The notes: generated from the letters alone by a model not told the origin. A stretch of 64,000 nt of DNA from Maritimibacter dapengensis (GCF_019218265.1 NZ_JAHUZE010000001.1:744001-808000), one strand, 5' to 3'. Counted from the stretch's first letter, positions 1 through 9,707 are shown. Numbers and translations are program-made.

Positions 1-494
1 GGGGATGCGGCGCGGAATTCGGGCACGTGAAGGTCCAGTTCGAAGGCGCGGTATGCCAGTGCGGACAACGCGGATGCCTCGAAGCCTATGTCGGGGAATA
101 TGCGCTTATCCGTGACGCGTCGGTCGGGCGGCAAAGCGACGTGCACAAGAGCCTTCAGGACATTCTCGATGCGGCGCGAAGCGGTGATGCTTTGTCGCAT
201 GAGGTTCTGGAACGGGCGTCGCAGATCCTTGGCGTTGCGCTTGCGAGTCTGGTGAACCTTTTCGACCCGGAACACATCGTGCTCGCCCGGTCGCGCCCGA
301 AGTTCGACAATCCTTATACCGATGCGATGCTCGACGCATTGCAAAGAAATACCGTGCAGGTCGACGCGCCCTTGCCGGGCATCACCGTGCGCAATCTGGA
401 CGAGACGATGTGGGCCAAGGGGGCCGCGGCGCATGGGATCGAGATGGTGTCGATCCTGAAAATCCGGGAAAGAGGTGCGGTCGATGCTGCGTAG
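1..494 (+). CDS. ROK family protein, C-terminal part (cut by window edge)
   Basis: The reading frame is open from base 3 to the stop at 494 (163 residues); the real start lies outside the window. The fragment begins with GAEFGHVKV, the conserved Gly-Glu-x-Gly-His segment of ROK proteins. It continues with CQCGQRGCLEAYVG, the CxCGxxGCLE zinc-binding signature shared by ROK sugar kinases and NagC/XylR-type repressors. Because the N-terminus is missing, the presence of a DNA-binding winged helix cannot be judged. A transcriptional repressor is my preference because the C-terminal segment is long, but a sugar kinase is possible. It overlaps the next gene by about 11 bases. Confidence 0.85.
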   Translation, partial: GCGAEFGHVKVQFEGAVCQCGQRGCLEAYVGEYALIRDASVGRQSDVHKSLQDILDAARSGDALSHEVLERASQILGVALASLVNLFDPEHIVLARSRPKFDNPYTDAMLDALQRNTVQVDAPLPGITVRNLDETMWAKGAAAHGIEMVSILKIRERGAVDAA

Positions 495-2013
495 CGTGGT
501 TCCTTTCTCAGTCGGTTTCGCGGCCTTGGCTGCCTCGGTGGCCGTAGCGGAGCCCGTCCAGCCGCTGTTCGAGCCAGTCGAGATTTCTCCGCATGTCTAT
601 GACGGGGGATGGGAGCATTTCGTCGGTGGAGGAGTCGCGGCGTTCGATTGCGATGGCGACGAGTTGCTGGAGCTCTATGCCGCCGGGGGCGAGAACCCTG
701 CAACCTTGTTCCGAAACCGGTCCGGGGCCTCTATCGCATTCGAGGCGCAGACGCCCGAGGCGTTGCGTCTTATCGGTGTGACAGGTGCGTATCCGCTCGA
801 CATCGACGGGGATGGGGTGCTTGACCTCGCCGTTCTGCGCGTCGGGCCTGATGCGCTGATGCGCGGTTTGGGCGATTGTCGGTTCGAGCCGTTTGCCGAA
901 GAGCTTGGTTTCGTTTCCGGGAATCGGTGGACGACGGCGTTTTCCGCCACGTGGGAGGCAGGCGAGACACTCCCCACGCTTGCTTTCGGGACATACGTGG
1001 ATCGAAACGATCCCGACGGGCCGTTCGAAGCGTGTGATGCGACGTTGCTCTATCGACCGGACGGTGCCCGCTACCGGGCGCCAGAGGAACTTCGTCCGGG
1101 CTATTGCGCTCTGTCGATGCTGTTTTCGGACTGGAAACGGGTCGGGCGGGCCGATCTGCGGGTTTCCAACGACAGGCATTACTACGTCCGGGGCGGGCAG
1201 GAACAATTATGGTCGATGGACCCGGAGCCGCGTCTGTATACGGCTGACGAGGGCTGGCGGGAGTATGCGCTGTGGGGCATGGGGATCGCGTCGCGCGATG
1301 TGACCGGCGACGGATATCCGGACGTCTATCTCACGTCCATGGGCGATCAGAAGTTCCAGGTCTTCGACCCCGAAGCGGGTGGCCCGGTCTGGGAGGACGC
1401 GACCTATGAGCGAGGCACGTCTGCGCATCGCCCCCATATCGGGAGCGATGGGAGACCTTCGACCGGGTGGCATTCGGCCTTCGGTGACGTGAACAACGAT
1501 GGGCGCGACGACATCTTCGTTGCCAAGGGAAACGTCGAGCAGATGCCGGTGGCGGCGATGGAGGACCCGAACACGCTTCTCGTGCAAGATGCAGAGGGTG
1601 CGTTTTCGGAGCGCTCGGTCGCGGCCGGTGTCGCGTCGATGGCGCGGTCCCGGGGCGGGGCGCTGGTGGATCTGGACAATGACGGCCGGCTCGATCTGAC
1701 AGTGGTGAACCGGCGCGCGCCGATGGAAATTTTTGAAAACGTGACCGAGGGCGGCAATTGGTTGCTGGTGTCGCTTGAAGTCGATGGCGCGAACCCGCGG
1801 GCGGTCGGGAGTTTCATCGAACTGCGGATCGGGGATAGGGTGCAGACCCGGGAAGTTACGGTCGGCGGCGGTCACGCGAGTGGTCACGCGGGATATGAAC
1901 ATTTCGGTCTTGGTGGAGCGCAAGAGCCCGAGATCCGGGTGATCTGGCCGGATGGCGAAACTTCGGATTGGCGGATGGCCGAAGCGAACAGCGTTCTCAA
2001 GATCGCGCGTTAG
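484..2013 (+). CDS. Secreted FG-GAP/VCBS repeat protein with UnbV (ASPIC) domain
   Basis: This is a 509-residue exported protein. I chose the ATG at 484 because AAAGAGG lies about 8 bases upstream; a GTG at 475 would add three residues. A signal peptide (hydrophobic LRSVVPFSVGFAALAASVAVA, likely cut after AVA) is followed by several Asp-rich calcium loops typical of FG-GAP beta-propellers: DIDGDGVLDL, DVTGDGYPDVY, DVNNDGRDDIF and DLDNDGRLDL. The last ~90 residues carry the ASPIC/UnbV module (GSFIELRIGDR, VGGGHASGH, IRVIWPDGE). Such CRTAC1-like proteins are periplasmic or extracellular; no enzymatic role is established. It is probably translationally coupled to the ROK gene. Confidence 0.85.
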   Translation: MLRSVVPFSVGFAALAASVAVAEPVQPLFEPVEISPHVYDGGWEHFVGGGVAAFDCDGDELLELYAAGGENPATLFRNRSGASIAFEAQTPEALRLIGVTGAYPLDIDGDGVLDLAVLRVGPDALMRGLGDCRFEPFAEELGFVSGNRWTTAFSATWEAGETLPTLAFGTYVDRNDPDGPFEACDATLLYRPDGARYRAPEELRPGYCALSMLFSDWKRVGRADLRVSNDRHYYVRGGQEQLWSMDPEPRLYTADEGWREYALWGMGIASRDVTGDGYPDVYLTSMGDQKFQVFDPEAGGPVWEDATYERGTSAHRPHIGSDGRPSTGWHSAFGDVNNDGRDDIFVAKGNVEQMPVAAMEDPNTLLVQDAEGAFSERSVAAGVASMARSRGGALVDLDNDGRLDLTVVNRRAPMEIFENVTEGGNWLLVSLEVDGANPRAVGSFIELRIGDRVQTREVTVGGGHASGHAGYEHFGLGGAQEPEIRVIWPDGETSDWRMAEANSVLKIAR

Positions 2014-2387
2014 GTGCGGTCGCGGTCGTATTGCCGGGTGTCCGGCAATGGCGCGAGCCAGGTCTCACGGCGGATCGTCCAAAGCTCGTAACGCGGTTCG
2101 AATTGGTTAGGCTCATCGAGAATGCCGAGGTGGATCTCGATTTCGCCATCGCTCTCGCCATATACCGACGATCCGCAGCGTGGGCAGAAATGGCGGCCCG
2201 CGTAAGATCGCGTTTCCCCCGTAACCGTGACGGTTTGCGGGGCGAAAATCGCCGCGGCCCAGAAAGGCGCACCGTGGTGCTTTCGGCAATCGAGGCAATG
2301 GCAGAGGCCGACGTCTATCGGGGCGCCGTCGGCCTTGATCCTTACATCACCGCAAAGGCAGCTTCCTGTCACGTCGGTCATTGGCAT
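2010..2387 (-). CDS. GFA / CENP-V family zinc protein
   Basis: This 125-residue protein shows the cysteine pattern of the GFA (glutathione-dependent formaldehyde-activating enzyme-like) fold: CLC near residue 10, CHCLDCRK near residue 30 and CPRCGSS near residue 70. These bind structural and catalytic zinc. The family includes S-(hydroxymethyl)glutathione synthase, but most small bacterial members have no proven substrate, so no activity is assigned. The stop codon overlaps the convergent FG-GAP gene end by 4 bases. A GGGAGA Shine-Dalgarno-like element precedes the ATG at 2387. Confidence 0.85.
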   Translation of the reverse strand: MPMTDVTGSCLCGDVRIKADGAPIDVGLCHCLDCRKHHGAPFWAAAIFAPQTVTVTGETRSYAGRHFCPRCGSSVYGESDGEIEIHLGILDEPNQFEPRYELWTIRRETWLAPLPDTRQYDRDRT

Positions 2388-2426
2388 TCTCCCGCAGGGT
2401 CGATGCGATAGTAGAAGCGCCGTGCG

Positions 2427-3590
2427 TCAGGCCACCAGTGCCGCAGTGGCGCGGGCGATGACCCTTTCTTCGTCGGTCGGAATGACCAGCACGCGGGTCG
2501 AGGAGCGGTTCGCGCTGATGACGGTTTCACCGGAATCGTTCCTGTCCTCGTCCAGTTCGATCCCAAGCCAGCCCAGACCACGGCAGACCTGCGCACGGAT
2601 CGGGGCGGCGTTTTCTCCGATCCCGCCCGTGAACACGAGCGCGTCGAGACCTTCGAGCGCGGCAGCGAGGCCACCGAGTTCCCGCCGGATACGGAAACAG
2701 AAATAGTCGATCGCCTCCCGGGCGCGCTCGCTGTCGGAGGCCAGAAGGGTGCGCATGTCCGACGAGAGACCCGACAGGCCGAGAAGACCGGACTTGCGGT
2801 AGAGCAGGTCCGAGATTTCCTGCGCGGAAAGACCTTCGCTTTCAAGGAGGTAGAGCAGGACGCCGGGATCGAGTTGGCCGGAGCGTGTTCCCATCGGCAG
2901 GCCGTCGAGCGCCGAGAATCCCATTGACGAGGCGACGGATTTTCCGGCCCGCATCGCGCACATGGACGCGCCGTTTCCAAGGTGCGCGACGATCACGCGG
3001 CCTGCGTGAAGCGCGGGGTTGGTGCGGGCGAGGGCGGACGAGATGTAATCGTAGCTCAGCCCGTGGAAGCCATATCGACGGATGCCCTTGTCGTAATAGG
3101 CGCGGGGCAGCGCGAAGACATCGTTGACGAAGGGATGGTTGCGGTGAAAGGCCGTGTCGAAACAGGCGATCTGGCGCGCGTCCGGGAAGGCGTTTCTGGC
3201 GGCCGCGATGCCTGCGAGGTTGTGCGGCTGGTGGAGTGGTGCGAACGGAACGAACGCTTCTAGTCTGGCGAGGATCGCGTCGGACAGTTCGACAGGCTCT
3301 GCGAAATCCATCCCACCATGCACGACCCGGTGGCCGACGGCGGTGATCTCGGAATCGGGAAAATGCGCGTCGAAGCCGGCCAGAGCCGCTTTCAGTGCGC
3401 TTTCGTGATCGCCGGCTCCGAGAACCCTTTCGACGAGTGTTTCCCCATCGGGTCCGCTCAACCTCAGACGCGCTCCACTACCGATGCGGTCGACATGTCC
3501 CTCGGCGACAAGGTTCGGCTCGTCCCCCGTCAGAAAAAGCCCGGACTTGAGCGAGGACGAACCGGCGTTGAGCGTCAGGACGTGGGTCAC
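2427..3590 (-). CDS. ackA: Acetate kinase
   Basis: This 387-residue ASKHA-fold kinase interconverts acetyl phosphate + ADP and acetate + ATP. The N-terminus has the acetokinase signature LTLNAGSSSLKSGLF; HRVVHGG, CFDTAFHRNHP, YGFHGLSYDY and HLGNGASMCA are the phosphate, catalytic and second-signature regions, and GLSGLSSDMR and FTGGIGENAAPIR follow. Length is normal for the family. It overlaps the upstream phosphotransacetylase gene by 4 bases (ATGA), so the two are a coupled operon giving acetyl-CoA / acetyl-P / acetate conversion. Propionate can be an alternative substrate in this family. Confidence 0.96.
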   Translation of the reverse strand: MTHVLTLNAGSSSLKSGLFLTGDEPNLVAEGHVDRIGSGARLRLSGPDGETLVERVLGAGDHESALKAALAGFDAHFPDSEITAVGHRVVHGGMDFAEPVELSDAILARLEAFVPFAPLHQPHNLAGIAAARNAFPDARQIACFDTAFHRNHPFVNDVFALPRAYYDKGIRRYGFHGLSYDYISSALARTNPALHAGRVIVAHLGNGASMCAMRAGKSVASSMGFSALDGLPMGTRSGQLDPGVLLYLLESEGLSAQEISDLLYRKSGLLGLSGLSSDMRTLLASDSERAREAIDYFCFRIRRELGGLAAALEGLDALVFTGGIGENAAPIRAQVCRGLGWLGIELDEDRNDSGETVISANRSSTRVLVIPTDEERVIARATAALVA

Positions 3591-5017
3591 GGACGCAGAC
3601 CGGATTGCCGGGCGTGGTGCAGCGCGGCCACGGCGCAGGAGGCGAGGCGGGCCATCTCGTCGTCGGCACGACTGTTGAGGATGATCGGCACGCGGGCACC
3701 CAGAACCAGTCCTGCGCTTTCGGCGTGGCTGATATAGGCGAGTTGCTTGGCGAGCATGTTGCCCGCGTCGATGTTGGGAACCACCAGGACTTCGGCGTGG
3801 CCTGCCACGGGTGACGTGATGTGCTTGGTCCGCGCGGCGCCGATATCGACTGCGTTGTCCATCGCGAGAGGCCCGTCCACCAGTCCGCCCGTGATCTGTC
3901 CACGTTCGGCCATCTTCGACAGGAGCGCGGCGTCGAGCGAGGACGGAATGTCGGTGTTCACCGTTTCGACCGCCGAGAGGACGCCGACCTTGGGTTCTTC
4001 GATGCCGATCGAGCGCGCGACGTCGATCGCGTTCTGTACGATGTCCACCTTGGTCTTGAGGTCTGGCGCGATGTTGATCGCCGCATCCGTTACGAGAAGC
4101 GGGTGGTCCAGTCCGGGCACGTCCATGACGAAGACATGGGTGAAGCGGCGTCCGGCGCGCAGGCCGCTAACCTTGTCGAGCGCCGGGCGAAGTATCTGGT
4201 CCGTGTGCAGGTGGCCCTTCATCAGGGCTTCGGCGCGTCCTTCGTTCACGAGCGCCACGGATTTGTAGGCCGCGTCGCGGTGCGAGGGGATGTCGATGAT
4301 CTCGATGTCGCCGAGGTCGACGCCCATTTCTTTGGCCGTTGCCGTGATCTTCGTCGCATCGCCGACGAGGATCGGGTCGATCAGCGTGTGTTCGTAAGCA
4401 ATGAGCGCACCGCCGAGGGAATTGTCCTCTTCCGGGCAGACCACGGCAGTCTTGAGCGGTGGCAGGTCGCGTGCATTGGCGAGCAACTTCTCGAAATGGC
4501 GATGACGTTGGACGACGAGGCCCGGGAGGTCCTTGGAATTGTAGGCGACCTTGCGGCGCGGGGCCTCGACTTCAGCGACCCCCGATAGGATCAGGGCGTC
4601 GTCGCTCAGGCGCCGGACTTCGCAGGCGAGAATGACGGTGAAGTCCTTTTCCCGAAGTTCGGTGACTGTGACGCGACTGATGAGTTCTTCGCCGGCATGG
4701 GCCCGGTTGTGGAATACGAAGCTTTGCGCACGATACAAGGTGCCGGCGCCCGGAAGGACATTGCCAAGCACGGCCGAGACGAGAGACCCGATGAACATGC
4801 CCGGCATGATGGCTTCGAGTATTCCGTCAGCGTCGCCATCGGCATCGTAGATATGCATCGGGTTGTGGTTGCCCGAAACATTCGCGAACGCGAGCGCGTC
4901 GTCCTGCGTGCAGAAGCGGCGCAGCTCGGACGTGTCGCCCACGTTCAGTTCGTCGAAAGTCCGGTTCTCGATCAGCACGTCGCCATTCCCGTTTCCTGCG
5001 TGGTCGTTCGCGCGCAT
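3587..5017 (-). CDS. MaoC–phosphate acetyltransferase fusion (bifunctional enoyl-CoA hydratase/Pta)
   Basis: This 476-residue protein (from the ATG at 5017) has two parts. Residues ~10-150 form a MaoC hot-dog domain (ENRTFDELNVGD, ANVSGNHNPMHIYD, the hydratase-2-like D/H region, then MPGMFIGSLVSAVLG). The remainder, from about residue 165, is a phosphotransacetylase/phosphobutyryltransferase domain (VCPEEDNSLGGALIA, MKGHLHTDQILRPAL, HVFVMD, ITDAAINIAPDL). It should form acetyl-P from acetyl-CoA for the overlapping ackA. The in-frame ATG at 5116 would add 33 residues; 5017 is preferred because the added residues do not look like the family and GGGA precedes this ATG. The role of the MaoC half is not established. 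Confidence 0.9.
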   Translation of the reverse strand: MRANDHAGNGNGDVLIENRTFDELNVGDTSELRRFCTQDDALAFANVSGNHNPMHIYDADGDADGILEAIMPGMFIGSLVSAVLGNVLPGAGTLYRAQSFVFHNRAHAGEELISRVTVTELREKDFTVILACEVRRLSDDALILSGVAEVEAPRRKVAYNSKDLPGLVVQRHRHFEKLLANARDLPPLKTAVVCPEEDNSLGGALIAYEHTLIDPILVGDATKITATAKEMGVDLGDIEIIDIPSHRDAAYKSVALVNEGRAEALMKGHLHTDQILRPALDKVSGLRAGRRFTHVFVMDVPGLDHPLLVTDAAINIAPDLKTKVDIVQNAIDVARSIGIEEPKVGVLSAVETVNTDIPSSLDAALLSKMAERGQITGGLVDGPLAMDNAVDIGAARTKHITSPVAGHAEVLVVPNIDAGNMLAKQLAYISHAESAGLVLGARVPIILNSRADDEMARLASCAVAALHHARQSGLRP

Positions 5018-5263
5018 TGGTCCCGATACCGGCCCGATGAGCAACCCCCTTGCGGCAACCGATGGTGGGATTGTGTTTTTGTGCCTGATTTGAAGGGCGT
5101 CGGACAATTGACGCATGGCTGCGCGAGACGCTTCGGTCGTCAGGAGTGATCTCGGACTGAAGCACGGGATTTACCTCGTTGACGCAAGGTCATATCTGTC
5201 ATTGTGGCGGTTAAGCCCCCGGAATTGAACCAGATCAAACCCGGCGGGCACTAATCTGCTAAC

Positions 5264-5983
5264 ATGGGACGAGAAATGGCGGACATGGTTTTCCATACCA
5301 AGGGCATCACCAAGGTCTATACGACCGGGGAGGTGGAGGTTCATGCCCTGCGCGGCGTGGATGCGGAATTGTTCGCCGGTGAATTTACCGTGCTGCTGGG
5401 CGCGTCCGGTTCCGGGAAGTCGACGCTTCTGAACATCCTTGGCGGTCTGGACAGCGCGACGGCAGGACAGGCGTGGTTTCGCGATGACGAATTGACCGCG
5501 ATGCGCGAGCGGGATCTGACGCGGTTCCGGCGCGAGCATGTCGGGTTCGTTTTCCAGTTCTACAATCTTGTGCCTAGCCTGACGGCGCGTGAGAACGTGG
5601 CGCTCGTCACCGAGATTTCGCAGAACCCGATGCGGCCGGAAGAGGCTTTGGAGCGGGTCGGACTGAACCATCGGCTCGACCACTTTCCCGCCGAAATGTC
5701 GGGTGGCGAACAGCAGAGGGTCGCCATTGCCCGGGCCATTGCGAAGCGACCCGAGGTGTTGCTTTGCGATGAGCCGACCGGGGCGCTCGACTCGAACACT
5801 GGTGTGCAGGTGCTCGATGCGCTTGAGAAGATCAACGAGGATCTGGGCACATCGACCATCGTGATCACCCACAATGCCGGCATCCGGGCCATGGCGCATC
5901 GCGTTATCCATTTCGCGGACGGCAACATCGCCGAGGTCGTCACGAATGACAGCCGGATCGCGCCGTCCGAGATCGAGTGGTAG
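5264..5983 (+). CDS. ABC exporter ATPase (LolD/MacB type)
   Basis: This 239-residue ATPase has Walker [10 protein letters not shown], a Q-loop at [16 protein letters not shown], signature [12 protein letters not shown], Walker [13 protein letters not shown] and the H-loop VITHNAG. The sequence belongs to the LolD/MacB/FtsE class, which pairs with FtsX-type permeases and works in export or mechanotransmission. Its stop at 5983 is immediately followed by the permease ATG at 5986, so the two are coupled. The alternative starts ATG 5276 and 5285 are possible; all lie in the same N-terminal extension. The transported substrate is unknown. Confidence 0.93.
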   Translation: MGREMADMVFHTKGITKVYTTGEVEVHALRGVDAELFAGEFTVLLGASGSGKSTLLNILGGLDSATAGQAWFRDDELTAMRERDLTRFRREHVGFVFQFYNLVPSLTARENVALVTEISQNPMRPEEALERVGLNHRLDHFPAEMSGGEQQRVAIARAIAKRPEVLLCDEPTGALDSNTGVQVLDALEKINEDLGTSTIVITHNAGIRAMAHRVIHFADGNIAEVVTNDSRIAPSEIEW

Positions 5984-5985
5984 CG

Positions 5986-8349
5986 ATGCGTGCGCTCGAC
6001 AAGAAACTGATCCGCGACATCAAACGCCTGTGGGCGCAGGCGCTAGCTATCGCCGCGGTTCTTTCGGTCGGCGTCATGATCATGGTCATGGCATTCGGTA
6101 CGCAGTTGTCGCTCTCGGAGACCCGCGACACGTTCTATGAACGCGCACGGTTCGCAGACGTTTGGTCGTCGGCGAGCCGTGCGCCCAAATCACTGGTCGA
6201 AGAAATCGCGGCGATACCTGGTGTCGCCCGCGTCGAGGCGCGGATCAGCCAGTTCGCGGTGATGGACCTGCCGGACATGAACGACCCGGCGATGGCGCAG
6301 ATCCTGTCGATCCCAGAAAGCGGCGAACCTCAGATGAACGCGCTGATCCTGAAGGATGGCCGTATGCCGGGTTTCGGGCAACGAGATGAAGTGCTGGTGA
6401 ACGAGGCTTTTGCGCTGGCACACGATTTTGCGCCGGGGGACCGCTTTGCGGTTACGCTGAACGGCCAGAAGCGGGATGTGCAGATCGTTGGCGTCGCGCT
6501 CAGCCCGGAGTTCATTTACACCATCGGGCCCGGTTCGATCATGCCGGATGACGAACGCTTCGGGATCCTGTGGATGTCGGAAGATGTTTTGGCGGCGGCG
6601 TTCAACCTGTCGGGTGCGTTCAATTCGGTCACGTTATCGGTGACGCGGGGCACGGACCTCGCTCCGGTGAAGGACGAGTTGGAAAAGCTGCTCGAACCTT
6701 ATGGAGGCACGGGCCCGTACGACCGGGAACAGCAGGTTTCGAACGCGTTTCTCGACGGTGAACTCGAACAACTCGACGTTATGGCGCGGATCGTGCCGCC
6801 GATCTTCCTGATCGTGAGCGCGTTTCTGGTGAACATGGTCCTGGGTCGCATGATCCAGCTCGAGCGCGAGCAGATCGGGCTGCTCAAAGCACTGGGCTAT
6901 TCGACCTTCGAGATCGCCGCGCATTACATGAAGCTCAGTCTCGGGATCGGGGCGATTGGTGTCGTGATCGGCTGGCTCCTGGGTCTGGCTGCGTCGCAAG
7001 CGATGGCGTCGGTCTATGTCGAGTATTTCCACTTCCCCTATCTGATCTTCGCACAACGTCCTTCCGTCTATGTGATCGGGGCGGCCGCAGGGCTTTTTGC
7101 GGCGTTTGCCGGGGCGCTGCTCGCGGTTCGGCGCGTGGCCGGATTGTCACCGGCCGTCGCTATGAGCCCGCCCGCGCCGACCCGGTTCCGACGCGGGCTC
7201 CTGGACCGGCTGATCCGGGTGCTCAAGCCCGAACAACCGACCATGATGATCCTGCGCGCCATCGGGCGGTGGCCGCTGCGCGCTGCGCTCACCTGTCTCG
7301 GCATCGCCACATCCGCGTCGATCATCGTCGCGGGCCTGTTCATGTTCGACAGTTTCGACGAGCTTCTGGACGTCGCCTTCGTTCAGGCGAACCGACAGGA
7401 TGCGATCCTTGAATTCGCAATCGAACGGCCCGAAGCGGTGCTGGACGCGGTGGAGGATCTGCCCGGCGTTCTCAAGGCTGAAGGTGCACTCTCGGTGGCG
7501 GCAAGGCTGACCCATGGTCATCGCTCGCGCACGATCGGGATAGAAGCGGCGCGCCCGGAGAACGATCTCGTGAGGGTTTATGACGGCGACAACCGCGTCG
7601 AGGTTCGCCCTGAGAACGGTATCGTCCTTGCAAAGCGGCTCGCAAATCATCTGGAGGCCGAGGTCGGCGACGTCATCGAGGTGGAATTCCTGCAAGAAGG
7701 TGACGAGGTCTACCTCGTCACGCTGACCGGGACCGTCGCGCAGTTCTTCGGCCTGTCGGCCTACATGGAGCTCGATACCGTTGCGGCGATGCTGGGAAAG
7801 ACCCCGACGCTGCAATTGGCGAACGTGATCATCGACACGGCCTATGAGGATGCGCTGTTCGATGCGGTCAAAGCCAGCCCGGCGATTTCGGGCATTACCT
7901 ATATGAGCGAGGTGCGGCGGGGCTTCGACGAGACGATTGCCGAAAGTGCCGGAATCACCCTGACGATCTATACGCTGATGGCGGCACTGATCGCGATCGG
8001 TGTGGTTTACAACTCGGCCCGGATCCAGCTTTCGGAACGCGCGCGTGAGTTGGCGAGCTTGCGGATACTCGGCTTCACGAAAGGCGAGGTGAGTTACATC
8101 CTGCTGGGCGAATTGTTCATTCTGACGCTCGTGGCGATCCCGGTCGGGTTGGTCATGGGATACGGTATGGCGGCGGGCATGGTCGAGAGTTTCAAGTCCG
8201 ACCTCTACGCGCTGCCCCTTATCGTGACGGAAACCACATATTGGCGCGCGGCTGGCGTGGTGGCGGGGGCCACCATCGTCTCGGCGCTTATCGTCAGGCG
8301 GCGGATCGACCGAATGGATCTAGTCGCCGTGATGAAAACAAGGGAGTGA
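5986..8349 (+). CDS. FtsX-type ABC exporter permease, duplicated domain
   Basis: The protein has 787 residues with two FtsX-like permease units. An N-terminal membrane segment (LAIAAVLSVGVMIMVMAFG) is followed by a large periplasmic domain and three membrane segments near residues 270-390. A second copy of the same layout starts around residue 430 (AALTCLGIATSASIIVAGLFMF) and ends with three membrane segments. Arg-rich cytoplasmic stretches follow each block. This double layout (DUF214-like) resembles large lipid or lipoprotein-linked exporters rather than MacB, which has only one unit. ATG 5986 is chosen over the GTG at 5977 that overlaps the upstream stop. A membrane-fusion protein follows. 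Confidence 0.9.
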   Translation: MRALDKKLIRDIKRLWAQALAIAAVLSVGVMIMVMAFGTQLSLSETRDTFYERARFADVWSSASRAPKSLVEEIAAIPGVARVEARISQFAVMDLPDMNDPAMAQILSIPESGEPQMNALILKDGRMPGFGQRDEVLVNEAFALAHDFAPGDRFAVTLNGQKRDVQIVGVALSPEFIYTIGPGSIMPDDERFGILWMSEDVLAAAFNLSGAFNSVTLSVTRGTDLAPVKDELEKLLEPYGGTGPYDREQQVSNAFLDGELEQLDVMARIVPPIFLIVSAFLVNMVLGRMIQLEREQIGLLKALGYSTFEIAAHYMKLSLGIGAIGVVIGWLLGLAASQAMASVYVEYFHFPYLIFAQRPSVYVIGAAAGLFAAFAGALLAVRRVAGLSPAVAMSPPAPTRFRRGLLDRLIRVLKPEQPTMMILRAIGRWPLRAALTCLGIATSASIIVAGLFMFDSFDELLDVAFVQANRQDAILEFAIERPEAVLDAVEDLPGVLKAEGALSVAARLTHGHRSRTIGIEAARPENDLVRVYDGDNRVEVRPENGIVLAKRLANHLEAEVGDVIEVEFLQEGDEVYLVTLTGTVAQFFGLSAYMELDTVAAMLGKTPTLQLANVIIDTAYEDALFDAVKASPAISGITYMSEVRRGFDETIAESAGITLTIYTLMAALIAIGVVYNSARIQLSERARELASLRILGFTKGEVSYILLGELFILTLVAIPVGLVMGYGMAAGMVESFKSDLYALPLIVTETTYWRAAGVVAGATIVSALIVRRRIDRMDLVAVMKTRE

Positions 8350-8353
8350 CCCC

Positions 8354-9565
8354 ATGAAACTCAGAACTTTCGTGATCGGCACAGTGGCGCTTGCCGCCAT
8401 CGGGGGCGCGGTCTGGGTGTCGATCCAGCCGGAAGTGATTCCGGTCGACATGACGACGGTGGGCTCGGGGCCGATGGAGGTCACGGTGAACGCAGACGGG
8501 CGCACCGAGGTCCGCGATGTGTACGAGGTGGCCGCTCCGGTAGCGGGCAAGGTCTTGCGTGCACCGGTTGCGGTCGGGCAACGGGTGGTGCAGGGCGAAA
8601 CGGTCGTGGCGCGGATCGAGCCGGGGGAGCCGGCGTTTCTGGATGAGCGGGCGCGCGCACAGGCCGAAGCATCCGTGGCACAGGCCGAAGCGGCGCTCGC
8701 CCTGTCGAGAGCGCAGACGGCAAGTGCCGAGGCGGATCTGAACAATGCTCAACGCAATCTCAATCGGGTCTTCGATCTCCACGGGCGCGGCACCGCTCCG
8801 GATGCGCAGTTGGAGCAGGCCGAGACCGCCCTGAACGTGGCCGCCGCGCAGTTGGACAGTGCGCATGCCACCGAAGAGATGCGTGCGAGCGAACTGACAG
8901 CCGCGAAGGCGGTGCTGATCGAACCGGGCCAAAGGGAACGCAATGGCGATGGCGAATGCTGCATCGAGATCAAGGCGCCTGTCTCTGGCACCGTTTTGTC
9001 GGTGGCTTCGGTGTCGGCGCGTCCGGTGCAGGCGGGAACGACACTCTTGTCGATCGGTCCCACGGAAGACCTGGAAATCGTCGTCGAGCTTTTGTCGACG
9101 GATGCGGTGCGGCTCGCCCCCGGTGCACCTGCCCATATCGAACGCTGGGGCGGTGCGCGGGCGCTCGAGGCCGTTGTTCGCGAAATCGAACCTGCGGCTT
9201 TCACCAAGGTTTCGGCGCTGGGCATCGAGGAGCAGCGTGTGCGCGTGATCCTGGAATTTGCGGAGGGGCAGGAGGTGCCGCCGCTCGGGCACAACTTCCG
9301 AGTCTATGCGCGGGTGGTCGAATGGGCGGCCGAGGACACGCTTCAGGTTCCTATATCGGCGCTGTTTCGCGATGGCGGGGACTGGGCGGTGTTCGTCGTC
9401 GAGGGCGACACCGCAAGACTCGCCAGGCTGGAAGTCGGGCGGCGTAACCCTGACGTCGCGCAGGTGACAGGCGGGCTATTGGAAGGAGCGGTCGTCATCA
9501 CGCATCCTTCGGACCGGGTCGGCGACGGCGTGCTCGTCACGGCGCGCGAGGAGGCCGAAGGCTGA
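8354..9565 (+). CDS. HlyD/MacA-type periplasmic membrane-fusion protein
   Basis: This 403-residue adaptor has an N-terminal membrane anchor (VIGTVALAAIGGAVWVSI). A split biotinyl-lipoyl domain follows (VAAPVAGKVLRAPVAVGQRVVQGETVVARI, paired later with IKAPVSGTVLSVASV), then an alpha-helical hairpin rich in Ala, Gln and Glu (residues ~95-190) and beta-barrel and membrane-proximal domains to the C-terminus. It starts 4 bases after the permease stop, so it should dock on that inner-membrane exporter and guide substrate through the periplasm. No outer-membrane TolC-like channel is encoded in the window. Confidence 0.9.
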   Translation: MKLRTFVIGTVALAAIGGAVWVSIQPEVIPVDMTTVGSGPMEVTVNADGRTEVRDVYEVAAPVAGKVLRAPVAVGQRVVQGETVVARIEPGEPAFLDERARAQAEASVAQAEAALALSRAQTASAEADLNNAQRNLNRVFDLHGRGTAPDAQLEQAETALNVAAAQLDSAHATEEMRASELTAAKAVLIEPGQRERNGDGECCIEIKAPVSGTVLSVASVSARPVQAGTTLLSIGPTEDLEIVVELLSTDAVRLAPGAPAHIERWGGARALEAVVREIEPAAFTKVSALGIEEQRVRVILEFAEGQEVPPLGHNFRVYARVVEWAAEDTLQVPISALFRDGGDWAVFVVEGDTARLARLEVGRRNPDVAQVTGGLLEGAVVITHPSDRVGDGVLVTAREEAEG

Positions 9566-9707
9566 ACCTGCGGGTTGGCAGCGGAGTTGCGCCAGTTTGG
9601 CCATGTCAAAAAATTCCCCGGACTTTGCCGGTCACTGATGTGGTAGTCTGATCGCATCGGCAGTCGAGGAGGGCCGCCGAGACAATTTTTTTTGTGACAG
9701 ACGTGAT

